A model generated the notes under the pieces. It did not search any database, was not told where the DNA came from, and saw only the letters and a program-made list of their open reading frames with translations. Positions 34,165-43,260 of a DNA stretch of 43,260 nucleotides are shown here, in pieces. The translations under genes were made by a program, and so were the position numbers. Location of the stretch: positions 1 through 43,260 of the forward strand of contig JAUCBJ010008680.1 in assembly GCA_032718475.1 (NCBI GenBank), read 5' to 3'. The stretch is from Nemertoderma westbladi (Eukaryota; Xenacoelomorpha; Nemertodermatida; Nemertodermatidae). The first letter of the stretch is position 1. Every line of letters begins with the position of its first letter.

Positions 34165-36238
34165 CTTTTTTTAATTTAATTTAATTTCATACACAAACAA
34201 ACAAAATATAGTTTGGTACACCGTAATTAATGTGCACAAATCGACCACCTAAACTATAAAATAACAAAAGCACAGACTGAAACAGAAACAAGACAAAATA
34301 TTGGTAATATGTAAGTGTATTAAACCCTAACCAACAAACTAAGAGAAGAATCATGCAGTGGCAACAAAATTTATAATATTATCTAGTTCAAGAGAATCAA
34401 AACCGGGAACACTAGCGTTATTTAACCGACAATTAATAAGTTCTTGTAACAAAGGAACCCGCCATTCATTACCAACAGGCACATGTGCATAACTCAAACT
34501 ATTAGCAAACCTTGGGACCAGAGAACGTAAATTATATATGTTACACCGGTTACCAATATTTCGTAAATTTGTGCCCGAACGTGTCCTACAATCAAAAACG
34601 CACAGTTCAGCCAAAAATCGTATAATACGTTTATTAGATGTGAGTAAAGAGTTAACAAATTTAACATAACGAGTTTGCAACATTACGCACGGATGCTTAA
34701 AAGGTACCAAATTCTCTACAATAAATCTATGTGTATTGTAAGGTAATCTGAATATTAATCTAATATTAATATTCCACGATGTATAAATTCTAGATGTACT
34801 GTCTGAAAAAAGGTCCCATAGATTACTCCCAAAAAGACAAGTTGCGTAAATCCGCTGGATATCGCACAATAAATAAGGATCAGAAAAATAAAACTCTTGT
34901 CTTAGTGCATTTAATTTACCTATTAATTGGCCGCGTTTTTTCAGTACATCAGACACCATACTATTGCGAAAATCAAAAACATGCCCCAAATGAACTGCCT
35001 CACGAACCCATGGCAAATCGTGACCATTTAAATGTATTCTGGCAGCAGGTTCCCTCCAACGCGTCGAGTTGCTGAATGCAATACATTTCGATTTAGACTT
35101 CTCTGGAGTTACATTTGTACTGAAAACTAAATCATTATCTTGTGCAAATCTTTCGCATAATGAAACCATAAACTGAAGGCCGCACAGAGATGGGCACAGC
35201 AAGAAAATATCATCCGCGTATGCTAGTGCACCCAAGAAATAAGTGCCTATCCAGCATCCTACACCTGCCTCTCGCAGACGCACAAGGAGCGAGTTGAGAA
35301 GAATGCAAAACAGAATTGGCGAGGCCACAGATCCCTGTTTTACACCATTAGAAATACCGAAAGGAGACGATAAAGTTTCATTCCAACGGACACAACAGGA
35401 TTGATTGGAATATATCCACAGTAGGGTACGTAGGAATAACGGAGAGAAACCCTTTTTGATCAGTTCCAAGAATAGTTTACACCACTCGACCATATCGAAT
35501 GCCTTTGTGAGGTCAAGTAGACTCCCATATACTGGTGTATTGTACCTGGAGTAATGACCAATCACCTCTGAGGCTACCCACGAGCACTGGCTTGTCCCCG
35601 TACCAGACTGAAAACCGAACTGCAGCTCATCCAATGAAAGGCATTCAGATTGTGACAGCAACATTACCCATTCAAATAGTTTGATTAACAATGATGACAA
35701 AGCTATTGCACGGTAGTTACTAGAGACGGCTTGATCACCCAGCTTATCTTTAATTAAAGGTAATATAACGCAAGTCAGAAGAAATTGAGGTACAAAACCA
35801 TGAACAAGAAACAAGTTAAATAACCTAACTAATTGCTCTCTAAATTCCGGGCCCGCATTGATTAAGCAGTCCGAATCAAAATCCAAAGGCTACATCTGTC
35901 TTAGAACTTTTAAGCTTATTCATAGCCTCCCAAACTAGCTCTGAAGTTATAAGCGGCAATGCATCCCTATCACAACTGTCCAATTTCTCATGAATCTGCT
36001 GCCGTAAACCTTCCAAATTTGAGTTATAAGGTTGATTAAACAATGTGGAGTAAATTGAAGCAAAGCGATCAGCTATTGACTGTGAGTCAACACAGTCATC
36101 TATTCTAGAACTGACTACAGGCGACACCCGACGCAGCTTCTTAATCTCCTCGAATATCTGTTGATTGTTTCTCAAACAGGCTTGCAGTAATTTGTCTCGC
36201 TGAATGTTATCAGAAGCGCGTTCTGTATTACTGATTTA
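34165..36238 (-). pseudogene. CR1/L2-like LINE reverse transcriptase remnant
   Basis: On the minus strand, the region from about 36235 encodes a LINE linker and then RT: FGFQSGTGT, LLDLTKAFD (motif A), GVKQGSVASPILF (motif B), YADDIFLL (catalytic YADD), HLGHVF, and a C-terminal region with NIRLIFRLPYNTHRFIVENL. It ends at a stop at 34351. One frameshift at about 35880 separates the first 99 codons from the 511-codon main ORF. Upstream, TAA at 36236-36238 closes the frame, and the endonuclease is absent, so the copy is 5'-truncated. The 3' end on this strand is an ATTAAATTAAATTAAAAAAA tail at about 34165-34188. It differs clearly in sequence from the RTE-like fragments. Confidence 0.88.
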
Positions 36239-36519
36239 CCGGTCAGTTCATTAATCACAGAGTTGCAGACCGGTCATAGTTTATGACCGTCACCGTCACC
36301 AATATCACCAATTAATATCTGTGTATTTTCTGCTGTCATCCTGTATCGTGATATTCATTACATACTGATCCTGTGCTATTCTCATTCAGAACATTAATAT
36401 TGAGAAACACAAACTCCATTATTTCCCCGACGGCCTTCGGCCAAAACGACTATAGTACAACAGCTTCAGCGGAACGGTGACGCGTACAAATCTAACCCGG
36501 TCGGGATCTACGATCCCGT
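36239..36519. other. Spacer with small hairpins
   Basis: Unique DNA between the CR1-like LINE and the palindromic minisatellite. It contains GGCC-TTC-GGCC at about 36431-36441 and the perfect hairpin CGGGATC-TAC-GATCCCG at 36502-36518. No gene is supported. Confidence 0.45.
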
Positions 36520-37357
36520 CACAGAAACAAGTTGCTGCAACTTGTTTCCGAAACTTGTTTCCGAAACTTGTTTCTGCAACTTGTTTCCGAAACTTGTTTC
36601 CGAAACTTGTTTCTGCAACTTGTTTCAGCAACTTGTTGCTGGACCCCCTCACACACAGAAACAAGTTGCTGCAACTTGTTTCCGAAACTTGTTTCTGCAA
36701 CTTGTTTCTGCAACTTGTTTCTGCAACTTTTTTCAGCAACTTTTTGCTGGACCCCCTCACACACAGAAACAAGTTGCTGCAACTTGTTTCTGCAACTTGT
36801 TTCAGTAACTTGTTGCTTGACCCCCTCACACACAGAAACAAGTTGCTGCAACTTGCTTCTGCAACTTGTTTCAGCAACTTGTTGCTGGACCCCCTCACAC
36901 ACAGAAACAAGTTGCTGCAACTTGTTTCAGCAACTTGTTGCTGGACCCCCTCACACACAGAAACAAGTTGCTGCAACCTGTTTCTGCAACTTGTTTCAGC
37001 AACTTGTTGCTGGACCCCCTCACACACAGAAACAAGTTGCTGCAACTTGTTTCCGAAACTTGTTTCTGCAACTTGTTTCTGCAACTTGTTTCTGCAACTT
37101 GTTTCAGCAACTTTTTGCTGGACCCCCTCACACACAGAAACAAGTTGCTGCAACTTGTTTATGGAACTTGTTTCAGCAACTTGTTGCTGGACCCCCTCAC
37201 ACACAGAAACTAGTTGCTGCAACTTGTTTCCGAAACTTGTTTCTGCAACTTGTTTCAGCAACTTGTTGCTGGACCCCCTCACACACAGAAACAAGTTGCT
37301 GCAACTTGTTTCCGAAACTTGTTGCTGGCTCCCCTCACACACAGAAACTTGTTGCTC
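36520..37357. repeat. Palindrome-rich modular minisatellite
   Basis: Two modules alternate: a linker CCCCCTCACACACAGAAAC (ten copies, spaced about 58-110 bp) and runs of a 13-bp word CTTGTTTCNGNAA. Where they join, AACAAGTTGC-T-GCAACTTGTT forms a perfect palindrome with a one-base centre, repeated with nearly every linker. Long overlapping ORFs exist on both strands only because the repeat lacks stops; no coding claim is made. A related inverted copy lies at 37500-37670. Confidence 0.95.
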
Positions 37358-37499
37358 AAGAAAATATCAATTATTTCAAAATAAATAGCTAACATGTCCA
37401 GTCATGTATATATAATATCAAACCACTCAAATTATCGCATGTTAGCTACTGTATTATTGGATGTAATAAAAGTTTAAAAACAATTGCTGGGAATATAAC
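37358..37499. other. Short unique spacer
   Basis: AT-rich sequence between the palindromic minisatellite and its inverted relative; nothing is recognised in it. Confidence 0.5.
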
Positions 37500-37670
37500 T
37501 TTCAGCAACTTGTTGCAAGACCCCCTCACACACATAAACAAGTTGCAGCAACTTGTTTCTGGACTACTCACACACAGAAACAAGTTTCGGAAACAAGTGG
37601 CAGCAACAAGTTTCTGTGTGTGAGAACAAGTTTCAGAAACAAGTTGCTCCGTGTGAGGGGGGCCTAAAAC
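37500..37670. repeat. MITE-like inverted-repeat relative of the minisatellite
   Basis: The left side reads CAACTTGTTGCAAGACCCCC-TCACACACA; the right side ends CAAGTTGCTCCGTGTGAGG-GGGGCC, its inverse. The centre has several AACAAGTTNCNG-type words in both orientations. This looks like a short DNA element with terminal inverted repeats; the tandem array at 36520-37357 may have grown from such a terminus. Confidence 0.6.
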
Positions 37671-38627
37671 AAATCTTAAATACTTAGCTAGTTTTAAAAC
37701 AATTAGATTGGTGGTTGTGGTTGCATGGCCTACTATATAGTAGTTTATTGTTAATTTTCGCATATTTGCTACGGAAACTAGGTAAAATTATAATCGTATA
37801 ATTTTAAAAAAATGTTCTATAATTGTTTTATTATACCATTTTTTCCTAAAATTATACTCTTTTCTTAGAAATTGCTCTGATACGGGATTCTAGAAAATAA
37901 ATGTTGCAGTATATTTATATAATTTTATTTATTATCCTATGGTACAGCAATATACCAAATTTGCTACACGGCATAAAACAACTTAAGATCTTTTCGTTGT
38001 TTGCCATCTTATAAATTTCATTAAATTTTACTGGGGGGTGGAGGGAAGGCCTACTAGTGTAACCCGTGTCACCATTATTCTGCCTTTGTATAACTGTTTT
38101 ATATCTGTTTTGGCTGTTGTTTTATGTTCTGGAACATATTTCCGACTCGGTACATGTTTAATTGTTATGGTAGCTAATGTTTTCAATGGTAGATAGTGTA
38201 TTCATAAAAATGGTACAGTAGCTAGTGTTTTCAATGGTAGTTAGTCTATTCATATAAATGGTACAGCAGCTAGTGTTTTCAAAAATACCAACAGATCGTA
38301 ATATTATTATGAATATCCATAGTAAAGTTAGCTTATCTTTATTAATTTACCAGTGAAAAGAGTCTAGTATTGAAGAAAATAAAATAACGTAATTTCTGCA
38401 ACAATTTATTAAAAAGATTGTCGAGCGTTGAGAAAGAGATACAACTTCAATATTCCAAATACAATATAATATAATAGGCTAACATCATATAGCCTAACTA
38501 ACGGTAACGCAATACAAGTATTAATACATCAGGCACAGCTACTACAATCTGTATGTAGGCCTATATATATAACCATAGGTACGGTACCGTATTTCGCCCT
38601 GTACTACACACTACACAAACTCTACAT
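37671..38627. other. AT-rich DNA and possible gypsy LTR
   Basis: No coding region. 38165-38285 contains a 48-bp tandem repeat of 2-3 copies (GCTAGTGTTTTCAATGG starts at about 38173, 38221 and 38269). From about 38300 to 38626, read on the minus strand, the sequence follows the polypurine tract of the gypsy element and begins TGTAGAGTTTG, so it is probably its 3' LTR. The inner LTR border could not be fixed because no 5' LTR is present for comparison. Confidence 0.45.
38165..38285. repeat. 48-bp tandem repeat, about 2.5 copies
   Basis: The blocks GGTAGCTAATGTTTTCAA, GTAGCTAGTGTTTTCAA and CAGCTAGTGTTTTCAA start 48 bp apart and are joined by similar ATTCATAAAAATGG sequence. It is a small local duplication of unknown role. 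Confidence 0.85.
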
Positions 38628-38636
38628 ACTCCCCCG
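38628..38636 (-). promoter_or_regulatory. Polypurine tract of the gypsy element
   Basis: GCGGGGGAG on the minus strand lies about 210 bp past the pol stop and is followed by TATGTAGAG. A purine run followed by TG is the usual primer site for plus-strand DNA synthesis, immediately next to the 3' LTR of LTR retrotransposons. Confidence 0.55.
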
Positions 38637-38846
38637 CTAATAAAGCTAAAATATATAATATATATTTCAGGAAAAAATCCGAAGAAACCGTTACAAAGGA
38701 GGATGTCATTAGTTCCGAAAGTCTATACCTAGTTACCAATTTAGTTACAGTTTAAGACTAACAATACTAAAGAAAATATTGATTACATACCCAAAAAAGG
38801 AAACCCTACTTTACCAGTGCAATGTCTTTATGTGTGGCCTCCTAAT

Positions 38847-40940
38847 CTATTTATATATACGACCACTCCTAGTACATGAGGTCTGAGTATTATGTGTGTT
38901 CCTTGTAGTGGTAGAGCTCTGGGGCTCTTCTCCATGATTTGAGGGACTATTCACCGCAAAATCATAACTTATATCGAACGTTTCCTCTTCTGTATTCCCA
39001 GGATTCATATTGTCATTATCGACTTGCTCCACTGAATCCACTATCGACTGGGGACAGCGCGATAGTTTAGAGATATTCACTGTGTCTATCCAACCATTGC
39101 CATCATCAACCTTTACAATCTGGTTGGAGATTACTTCTATCACTTGCGCTTTGACAAGAGATTGTGTAGGTCCCTTCTTACAGAATACCCAGTTGCCATT
39201 CCTCAACCAGGTTGGTCCCGTGAATTTTACATAGGGTTTATCGGAGCTGGATGGCCTGGGTGCGACTGTAGAGAATCTGTTAAATCTTAAGAACCTCGAG
39301 TGAGGTGTGACACCTGTAATACGGTTAGTCAAGGCACGTATATTCCCCAATGCATTATCCAGCTCTGACTCCCATTGGTTCACATTCTTATTGGACTCTG
39401 CCAACCGAAGCAGAATGTGCCGCCAAATTATTCCGTTGTACCGTTCACACTGCCCATTACCTGAAGGATGATAGGCAGTTGTACGTGTTTTAGTAATATT
39501 CCATGATTCAAGATAATCTCTAAATTTCTGACTTTCGAACTGTGATCCTCTGTCAGAATGGACAGACTTACATGGACCAAATAGAGTAAACAGCGATGTT
39601 AAACATCGCTCAACAGTTTCTAACTTCATGTTTGGTACAGGAAATGCAAATGGAAATCTCGAAAACTCATCAATGCAAACGAATAAGTATTTATTTCTGG
39701 TGGCTGATGGTATGGGTCCTTTAAAGTCAACCGAGACTCTCTCCCATGGTTCTGTAGATGATGTAATTGTCCCGGGAATTGGTTTTACAAACCTTGGTTT
39801 CTGCTCACAACAAATTATACAGTCATGACATATCTTAGCGCAATCTTGCTTCAGCCCTGGCCAATCATAAAATTGTTTAATGAATTGATATGTCCTTTCC
39901 ACACCAGGGTGCCCCAAACCTCTATGAATCGTGTCCAATGAAACAGAACCTTGTCCATCCTGTAATCCTCCATCTGACGACTGAGATGCGCAACACCGGC
40001 TCAGTGCATCAGCTATGATATTGTCTGTACCTCTCCGGTAACTGATTTCAAATGCAAACTCAGCCAACTCGATGCGCCACCTACACAATTTCCTATTCTT
40101 CACTTTTGTTTTTGGCCGTTCATCTAACAAGTATGATACTCCTTCCTGATCTGTTAATATTTCAAAACGCCGCCCCATTAGAAAGTCTCTCAGTTTATCC
40201 ACACAGTAATATATCGCAAAGGCCTCTAGTTCTGGTGTGGACCAATATCGTTCTGTCTGACTAAGGCTGTGAGAAATAAAGGCGATGGGACGTCCATTCT
40301 GTGATAGCATACCTCCAATAGCACTGTCAGATGCATCAGTTTCTAAAACTAAGGGATCAACTAAATTTGGTATCAATAAACACGACTCCACTATCTGTCT
40401 TTTAATTTCTGTGATAGCCTGGATACATTCACTATTCAACGGGAAGCACCCCTCTTTGAGTGATACAAAGAGTGGATTAGCTACCATAGCAAAGTTCTTC
40501 ACCCATTTTGAGTAATATACGCATATTCCAACAAGCCTTTCTAAAGCTTTCTTGTTACTGGGCACTGGCAGGTCCATAAGCCCTTGATATCTAGAAGGAT
40601 CCGGTTTGGTACAACCATTACCAATAATATGACCCATAAACTGAATTTCAGTTTTGTGGAACTCACACTTAGTTAGCTTAAACCTCATTTGGGCAATTCT
40701 TGCTCTCTCTAGGAACTTCCGCACCCGCTCATCATGCTCTTTCGTATCATTACCAAATACAACAACGTCATCCACTATTACTTCAACCCCTTCTAGGTCT
40801 GAAATAATGTTCATAATTTCTCTCTGGAACACTGCGGTTCCATTAGTTACCCCATATGGGAGTCTATTAAATTGAAACAGTTTACCCCCGGCCTCGAATG
40901 CGGTGTAAGGTCTTTCCTCTTCCTTGATAGGAGTAGTATA
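38847..40940 (-). pseudogene. Ty3/gypsy pol remnant (RT end, RNase H, integrase)
   Basis: One open minus-strand frame encodes, in order: the end of RT, with PIKEEERPYTAFE and LPYGVTNGTAVFQ and then catalytic VDDVVVFG; RNase H with LVLETDASDSAIGG and LTDQEGVSYLL; an integrase zinc finger with HRGLGHPG and CHDCIICC; the integrase core with VSVDFKG, VHSDRGSQF and CERYNG, where the last two acidic residues are spaced D-35-E; and a C-terminal tail ending RSGRIYK. Integrase and RNase H residues look intact and there is no frameshift or stop. The element is cut just upstream of PIKEE: homology ends near 40940, with an in-frame TGA at 40965-40967. Protease, the RT fingers with the first catalytic Asp, and a 5' LTR are missing. 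It encodes replication enzymes of a retrotransposon but cannot act alone. Confidence 0.92.
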
Positions 40941-40994
40941 AGATACTATGACACCCGGCCATGGTCACCCGTAGCCCATCATTACCATCCATTT

Positions 40995-41164
40995 CTAGTA
41001 CTCTGTCCAATCAGATGCCACTATTTCAACCTTTTGCGGTGGTCGTTATTATTTCAACCAATCAGATGTCAGCATTTCATCCGTAACCATGGCAACTTCT
41101 CAAGTTCCCGCTTATTCCGCTAGAGGCGTTATTAGTCACCCAGCGCTAGTACTCCGTCCAATCA
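40995..41164. promoter_or_regulatory. Three CCAAT boxes in short direct repeats
   Basis: CCAATCAGATG occurs at 41007-41017 and 41058-41068, and CCAATCACC at 41158-41166. The first and third lie in a direct repeat, CTAGTACTCTGTCCAATCA at 40995 and CTAGTACTCCGTCCAATCA at 41146, 151 bp apart. Clustered CCAAT boxes plus the nearby X-box resemble a metazoan promoter (NF-Y with RFX), but no transcript is visible, and the cluster could be the regulatory part of a mobile element. Confidence 0.35.
41083..41096. promoter_or_regulatory. Canonical X-box (RFX site)
   Basis: GTAACCATGGCAAC matches the X-box consensus GTNRCC-AT-RGYAAC at every position. It is the best RFX match in the window and lies between the second and third CCAAT boxes. 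NF-Y and RFX sites commonly occur together, for example in ciliary and MHC class II promoters. The target gene is unknown. Confidence 0.45.
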
Positions 41165-41430
41165 CCAACCTTTATTTTACAGGTGTTCGAGTGTCTACAC
41201 TTAGCATCAGGTAACTTCTACTATTTTTCAAATCGCAATTTTTCAGCAACCAGTATTTTCATATTCACCAACCTATATTTTACAGACGCTAGAGGTGTCT
41301 ACAGGTAACGTCTACTATTTTTCAAATCGCTATTTTTCAGCAACCAGTATTTTCATATTTACAAACCTTTATTTTACAGACGCTAGAGGTGTCTACAGGT
41401 AACTTCTACTATTTTTCACCAGTAACTAAA
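41164..41430. repeat. 94-103-bp tandem repeat, 2.7 copies
   Basis: Units start at 41164, 41267 and 41361 with ACCAACCTTTATTTTACAG or close variants. Each contains a 19-nt segment ACGCTAGAGGTGTCTACAG (diverged in the first unit), preceded by TTTTACAG and followed by GTAACTTC or GTAACGTC, so each looks like a tiny exon between an acceptor and a donor. The repetition is certain; splicing is only a suggestion. Confidence 0.85.
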
Positions 41431-41454
41431 TTTAATTTCGCAATTTTTCAGATA

Positions 41455-41545
41455 ACAAAATATTCAACCGGGTTCGAACTCGGGACTGTTATAACTCCTC
41501 ACAACTCGTCACCCACTCTTCCACCCAACCTCGAGAGAAAAAGGC
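41455..41545 (-). repeat. Degenerate tRNA-derived SINE promoter
   Basis: On the minus strand TGGAAGAGTGGG resembles a Pol III A box (one mismatch) and, 30 nt later, GAGTTCGAACCC matches the B box. The spacing is right for a tRNA-derived promoter. D and T stems do not pair well, so it is not a working tRNA gene. It is probably an old SINE head; no SINE body or tail was identified. Confidence 0.35.
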
Positions 41546-42318
41546 GATAAATATCCGAGTTATAGCTGTTGAATGCCAAGTAATAATTATTCAATATCGA
41601 TTTATTCATCATAACTGGTCGCAGATGTTTACAAATAGCTTGTGGTAGTATCAATTATAAATTATTGTTCATTGAATTCTATACTATAGCATATGTTACC
41701 AACGAGATCCAATTATTCTAATGATTTCGATAGCATAAAATGCATATTAATTAATACGAAATACATCTAACTAATAATAATAATTTACTTGTTCTACATA
41801 CATTATCAGTACAATATTGACAGGTTAATTACGTTTGAATATAAGATGGAATGATAATTAATGTTTAGATGTAGGGTATTGATTGTTGTGAGTATGTGCT
41901 AGATATAGCAGTAATAGTGTTATTCGATATGTAACATTATGAAACAATGTCTCATGTATACACTGTAGTGTTGCAACTATGTGTAGGTAAGTCAATGTGT
42001 CAGTGTTAATATAGTATATTACATTTTTTATAATATATTGGTTCTACAGAGTGATGCTGGGTTTTAGCACTATTAATTTGACATTTTTTTATTGCGAAAT
42101 TAGATTCACTGAAAAATCACATGAATAAACTTTGCGAGACATTCCTTAACTATTCTTTGACAACAAATTGTCTATCTATCTATTTTGAGTAAAAAATGTG
42201 AAAATTAAAATGCAAGTCTTAAAAACTGAGTAAGACTGATTTCACTTCTCTGCAAAATATTACTCGTATTTCCAGCATTTTTGAAATTTAGGTCTCCAGT
42301 TGTGATACTCGGAGCCAG

Positions 42319-42692
42319 CTTAAAAACGATTCCTAGCCATATGACTTCTGTTGGATCGGTTGTAATACCTGTTGTCATAGGTTATGTCACATTGGTCATT
42401 ACTGGGGTACGAGGTATGTTCAGATTGGTCTCTTAGATGAGGGTTTGGGAAGTGTTGATGTGGATAATCATGTCTACTCACTCTGTTCTTCTGATACTGC
42501 TGGTATGTTTGACTTTGGTGTCGAGATGATTCTGGGGCATGTCTCCAAGAGTTCCTCACATACTCCGTATGCCTATTATTATCTTGCAGGATAGATTTAT
42601 ATTGATTACCATTATAGTTGGCTTGATTGTTATTGTGTCAGTATGAATCCCTAGAGGTTTTGTAGTGTAGATCAAACCCTTTATTATTCCGC
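42319..42692 (-). pseudogene. Asn/His/Tyr-rich coding remnant
   Basis: In one minus-strand frame, ATG at 42690-42692 begins MKRNNKGFDLHYKTSRDSY. It meets one TGA and then continues for roughly 100 codons of very hydrophilic sequence (QSQTYQQYQKN, HDYPHQHFPNPH, DNRYYNRSNRS) to a stop near 42319. Low-complexity composition prevents assignment. It lies 19 nt past the stop of the upstream ORF and has the same style, so both may be parts of one decayed gene or a Gag-like protein. Confidence 0.4.
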
Positions 42693-42710
42693 TTCATATC
42701 TGTGCTGCTT

Positions 42711-43260
42711 CTACTGCTTCCGTTTGTTGGAAGGGGTGCTTCGTTGGGTTTCTTGTTCGTATCTCGTTTGATGTTGCTTAAAGTTGTTGTGTTCATTCTT
42801 GCTACTACCTTGTGATTTTCTTAGATTGACAGTTTCTTTGGAAACATTATTTAGATTCACCAAGAAATCAGTCAGTTGTTGTGGAAGTATGGTAATTTTG
42901 GTATCATTATCTAGTTCACTATATTTGTTTTCAGTCTTAATGTTGTGCTGCATCTGGATCTTTGATTTGAAGGTTGGTTTGGCAGATCTTTTTGGTTCTT
43001 GCCAGGTCTCATTGTTTTTGAGGACTTGTTCTAGAGTAGAGGGACATTTCACTGATGGGTTTGTGATTATTACAGAGTCTTTTCTTATGTTTGTTGGTAC
43101 CTGACTTCCTTGTAGGGATTCACCTTTCTTTTCCTTTATGCTGTATGAGTAAGTAGGATCCATTTCAGTTTCATTTGAATTGTCTGATATATTATCTACT
43201 GTTATATACTCATCAGTCTCTGATGGTGAAGATATGTCTGTTGTAGAAGTTGTGGACTTC
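42711..43260 (-). CDS. Partial Ser/Asn/Gln-rich protein, runs off the right edge
   Basis: This minus-strand frame is open from the window edge to a TAG at 42711-42713, about 183 codons. An internal Met (MDPTYSYS) lies at 43163, but the frame stays open upstream of it (ISSPSETDEYITVDNISDNS), so the true start is outside the window. The protein is hydrophilic and rich in Asn, Lys, Ser, Thr and Gln, with a basic end (SNKRKQ). A slightly less simple segment is ILPQQLTDFLVNLNNVSKE. No domain is recognised. Given the gypsy pol on the same strand downstream it could be Gag-related, but 1.4 kb of unrelated DNA lies between them. Confidence 0.45.
   Translation of the reverse strand, partial: KSTTSTTDISSPSETDEYITVDNISDNSNETEMDPTYSYSIKEKKGESLQGSQVPTNIRKDSVIITNPSVKCPSTLEQVLKNNETWQEPKRSAKPTFKSKIQMQHNIKTENKYSELDNDTKITILPQQLTDFLVNLNNVSKETVNLRKSQGSSKNEHNNFKQHQTRYEQETQRSTPSNKRKQ

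Larger units (their letters stand above)
40968..42318. other. Gene-poor region with promoter-like repeats
   Basis: No gene is supported. The left 550 bp contain CCAAT boxes, an X-box, a 94-103-bp tandem repeat and a tRNA-like promoter (listed separately). From about 41550 to 42318 the DNA is AT-rich and shows nothing recognisable. Confidence 0.45.

Noticed and set aside
36419-37392. Several overlapping ORFs of about 300 codons on both strands
   Set aside because: Both strands of a palindromic repeat are open at once; residue content is pure repeat.
38300-38626. Complete LTR with defined ends
   Set aside because: Only one copy is present, so the inner border and terminal dinucleotides cannot be verified.
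41455-41545. Functional tRNA gene
   Set aside because: A and B boxes are recognisable on the minus strand but the D and T stems do not pair and no acceptor stem was found.

Overview
The window is eukaryotic and most likely comes from an invertebrate animal. It carries remnants of two kinds of non-LTR retrotransposon and one Ty3/gypsy-type retrotransposon, zinc-knuckle ORFs, AT-rich intergenic DNA and very large tandem arrays. No bacterial-style operons, CRISPR array, rRNA or convincing intact tRNA gene were seen. The species cannot be told from the sequence. About 20 kb of the 43 kb is tandem repeat, so array lengths depend on the assembly. LAYOUT: 1-957 is a 5' flank with a UUCG hairpin. 958-2733 (+) is one intact 591-codon ORF with three CCHC-type zinc knuckles and a lysine/arginine-rich tail; it is the best candidate for a complete protein. 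2734-4104 is its 3' flank. 4105-5366 is a 22-bp minisatellite. 5367-7611 is mostly AT-rich DNA with RFX X-box-like sites. 7855-21047 is a giant 42-bp minisatellite of 314 full units. Its left edge runs into an 81-codon exon-like stretch on the minus strand. 21380-22601 is a 27-bp minisatellite. 22930-28177 is a 58-bp minisatellite interrupted by a 5'-truncated LINE with a 12-bp target-site duplication. 28178-30780 holds nested inverted repeats and very AT-rich DNA. 30784-31860 is a GC-rich, frame-shifted ORF ending in a second triple zinc-knuckle module, which reads in frame into a truncated LINE endonuclease and then a broken reverse transcriptase (to about 33370). 33380-34160 is low-complexity DNA with long G and C runs. 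34165-36238 (-) is a CR1-like LINE remnant with one frameshift. 36520-37670 is a palindrome-rich minisatellite. 38628-40940 (-) is a Ty3/gypsy pol remnant (end of RT, RNase H, integrase) with a polypurine tract. 40985-41545 holds CCAAT-box and short tandem repeats and a degenerate tRNA-like promoter. 42319-43260 (-) is an Asn/Gln/Ser-rich coding region that runs off the right edge. MAIN POINTS: (1) The 42-bp array gives a 3,922-codon plus-strand ORF and long minus-strand ORFs because 42 is a multiple of 3. None of ten distinct substitution types is synonymous in the plus frame, so that ORF is almost certainly not a constrained protein. Five of ten, including the dominant variant, are synonymous in one minus frame. 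(2) The array has higher-order structure: a block of at least 2 kb is repeated with the same variant order 3,108 bp away, and one tract has 34 identical units. (3) The two zinc-knuckle ORFs share a spacing pattern that may mark one undescribed gag/ORF1-like family. (4) The 42-bp and 58-bp arrays each abut exon-like minus-strand sequence that stays in frame with the first units, as if both grew from coding exons. No pathway links the genes; the window reads as a repeat- and transposon-dominated region with one intact ORF.
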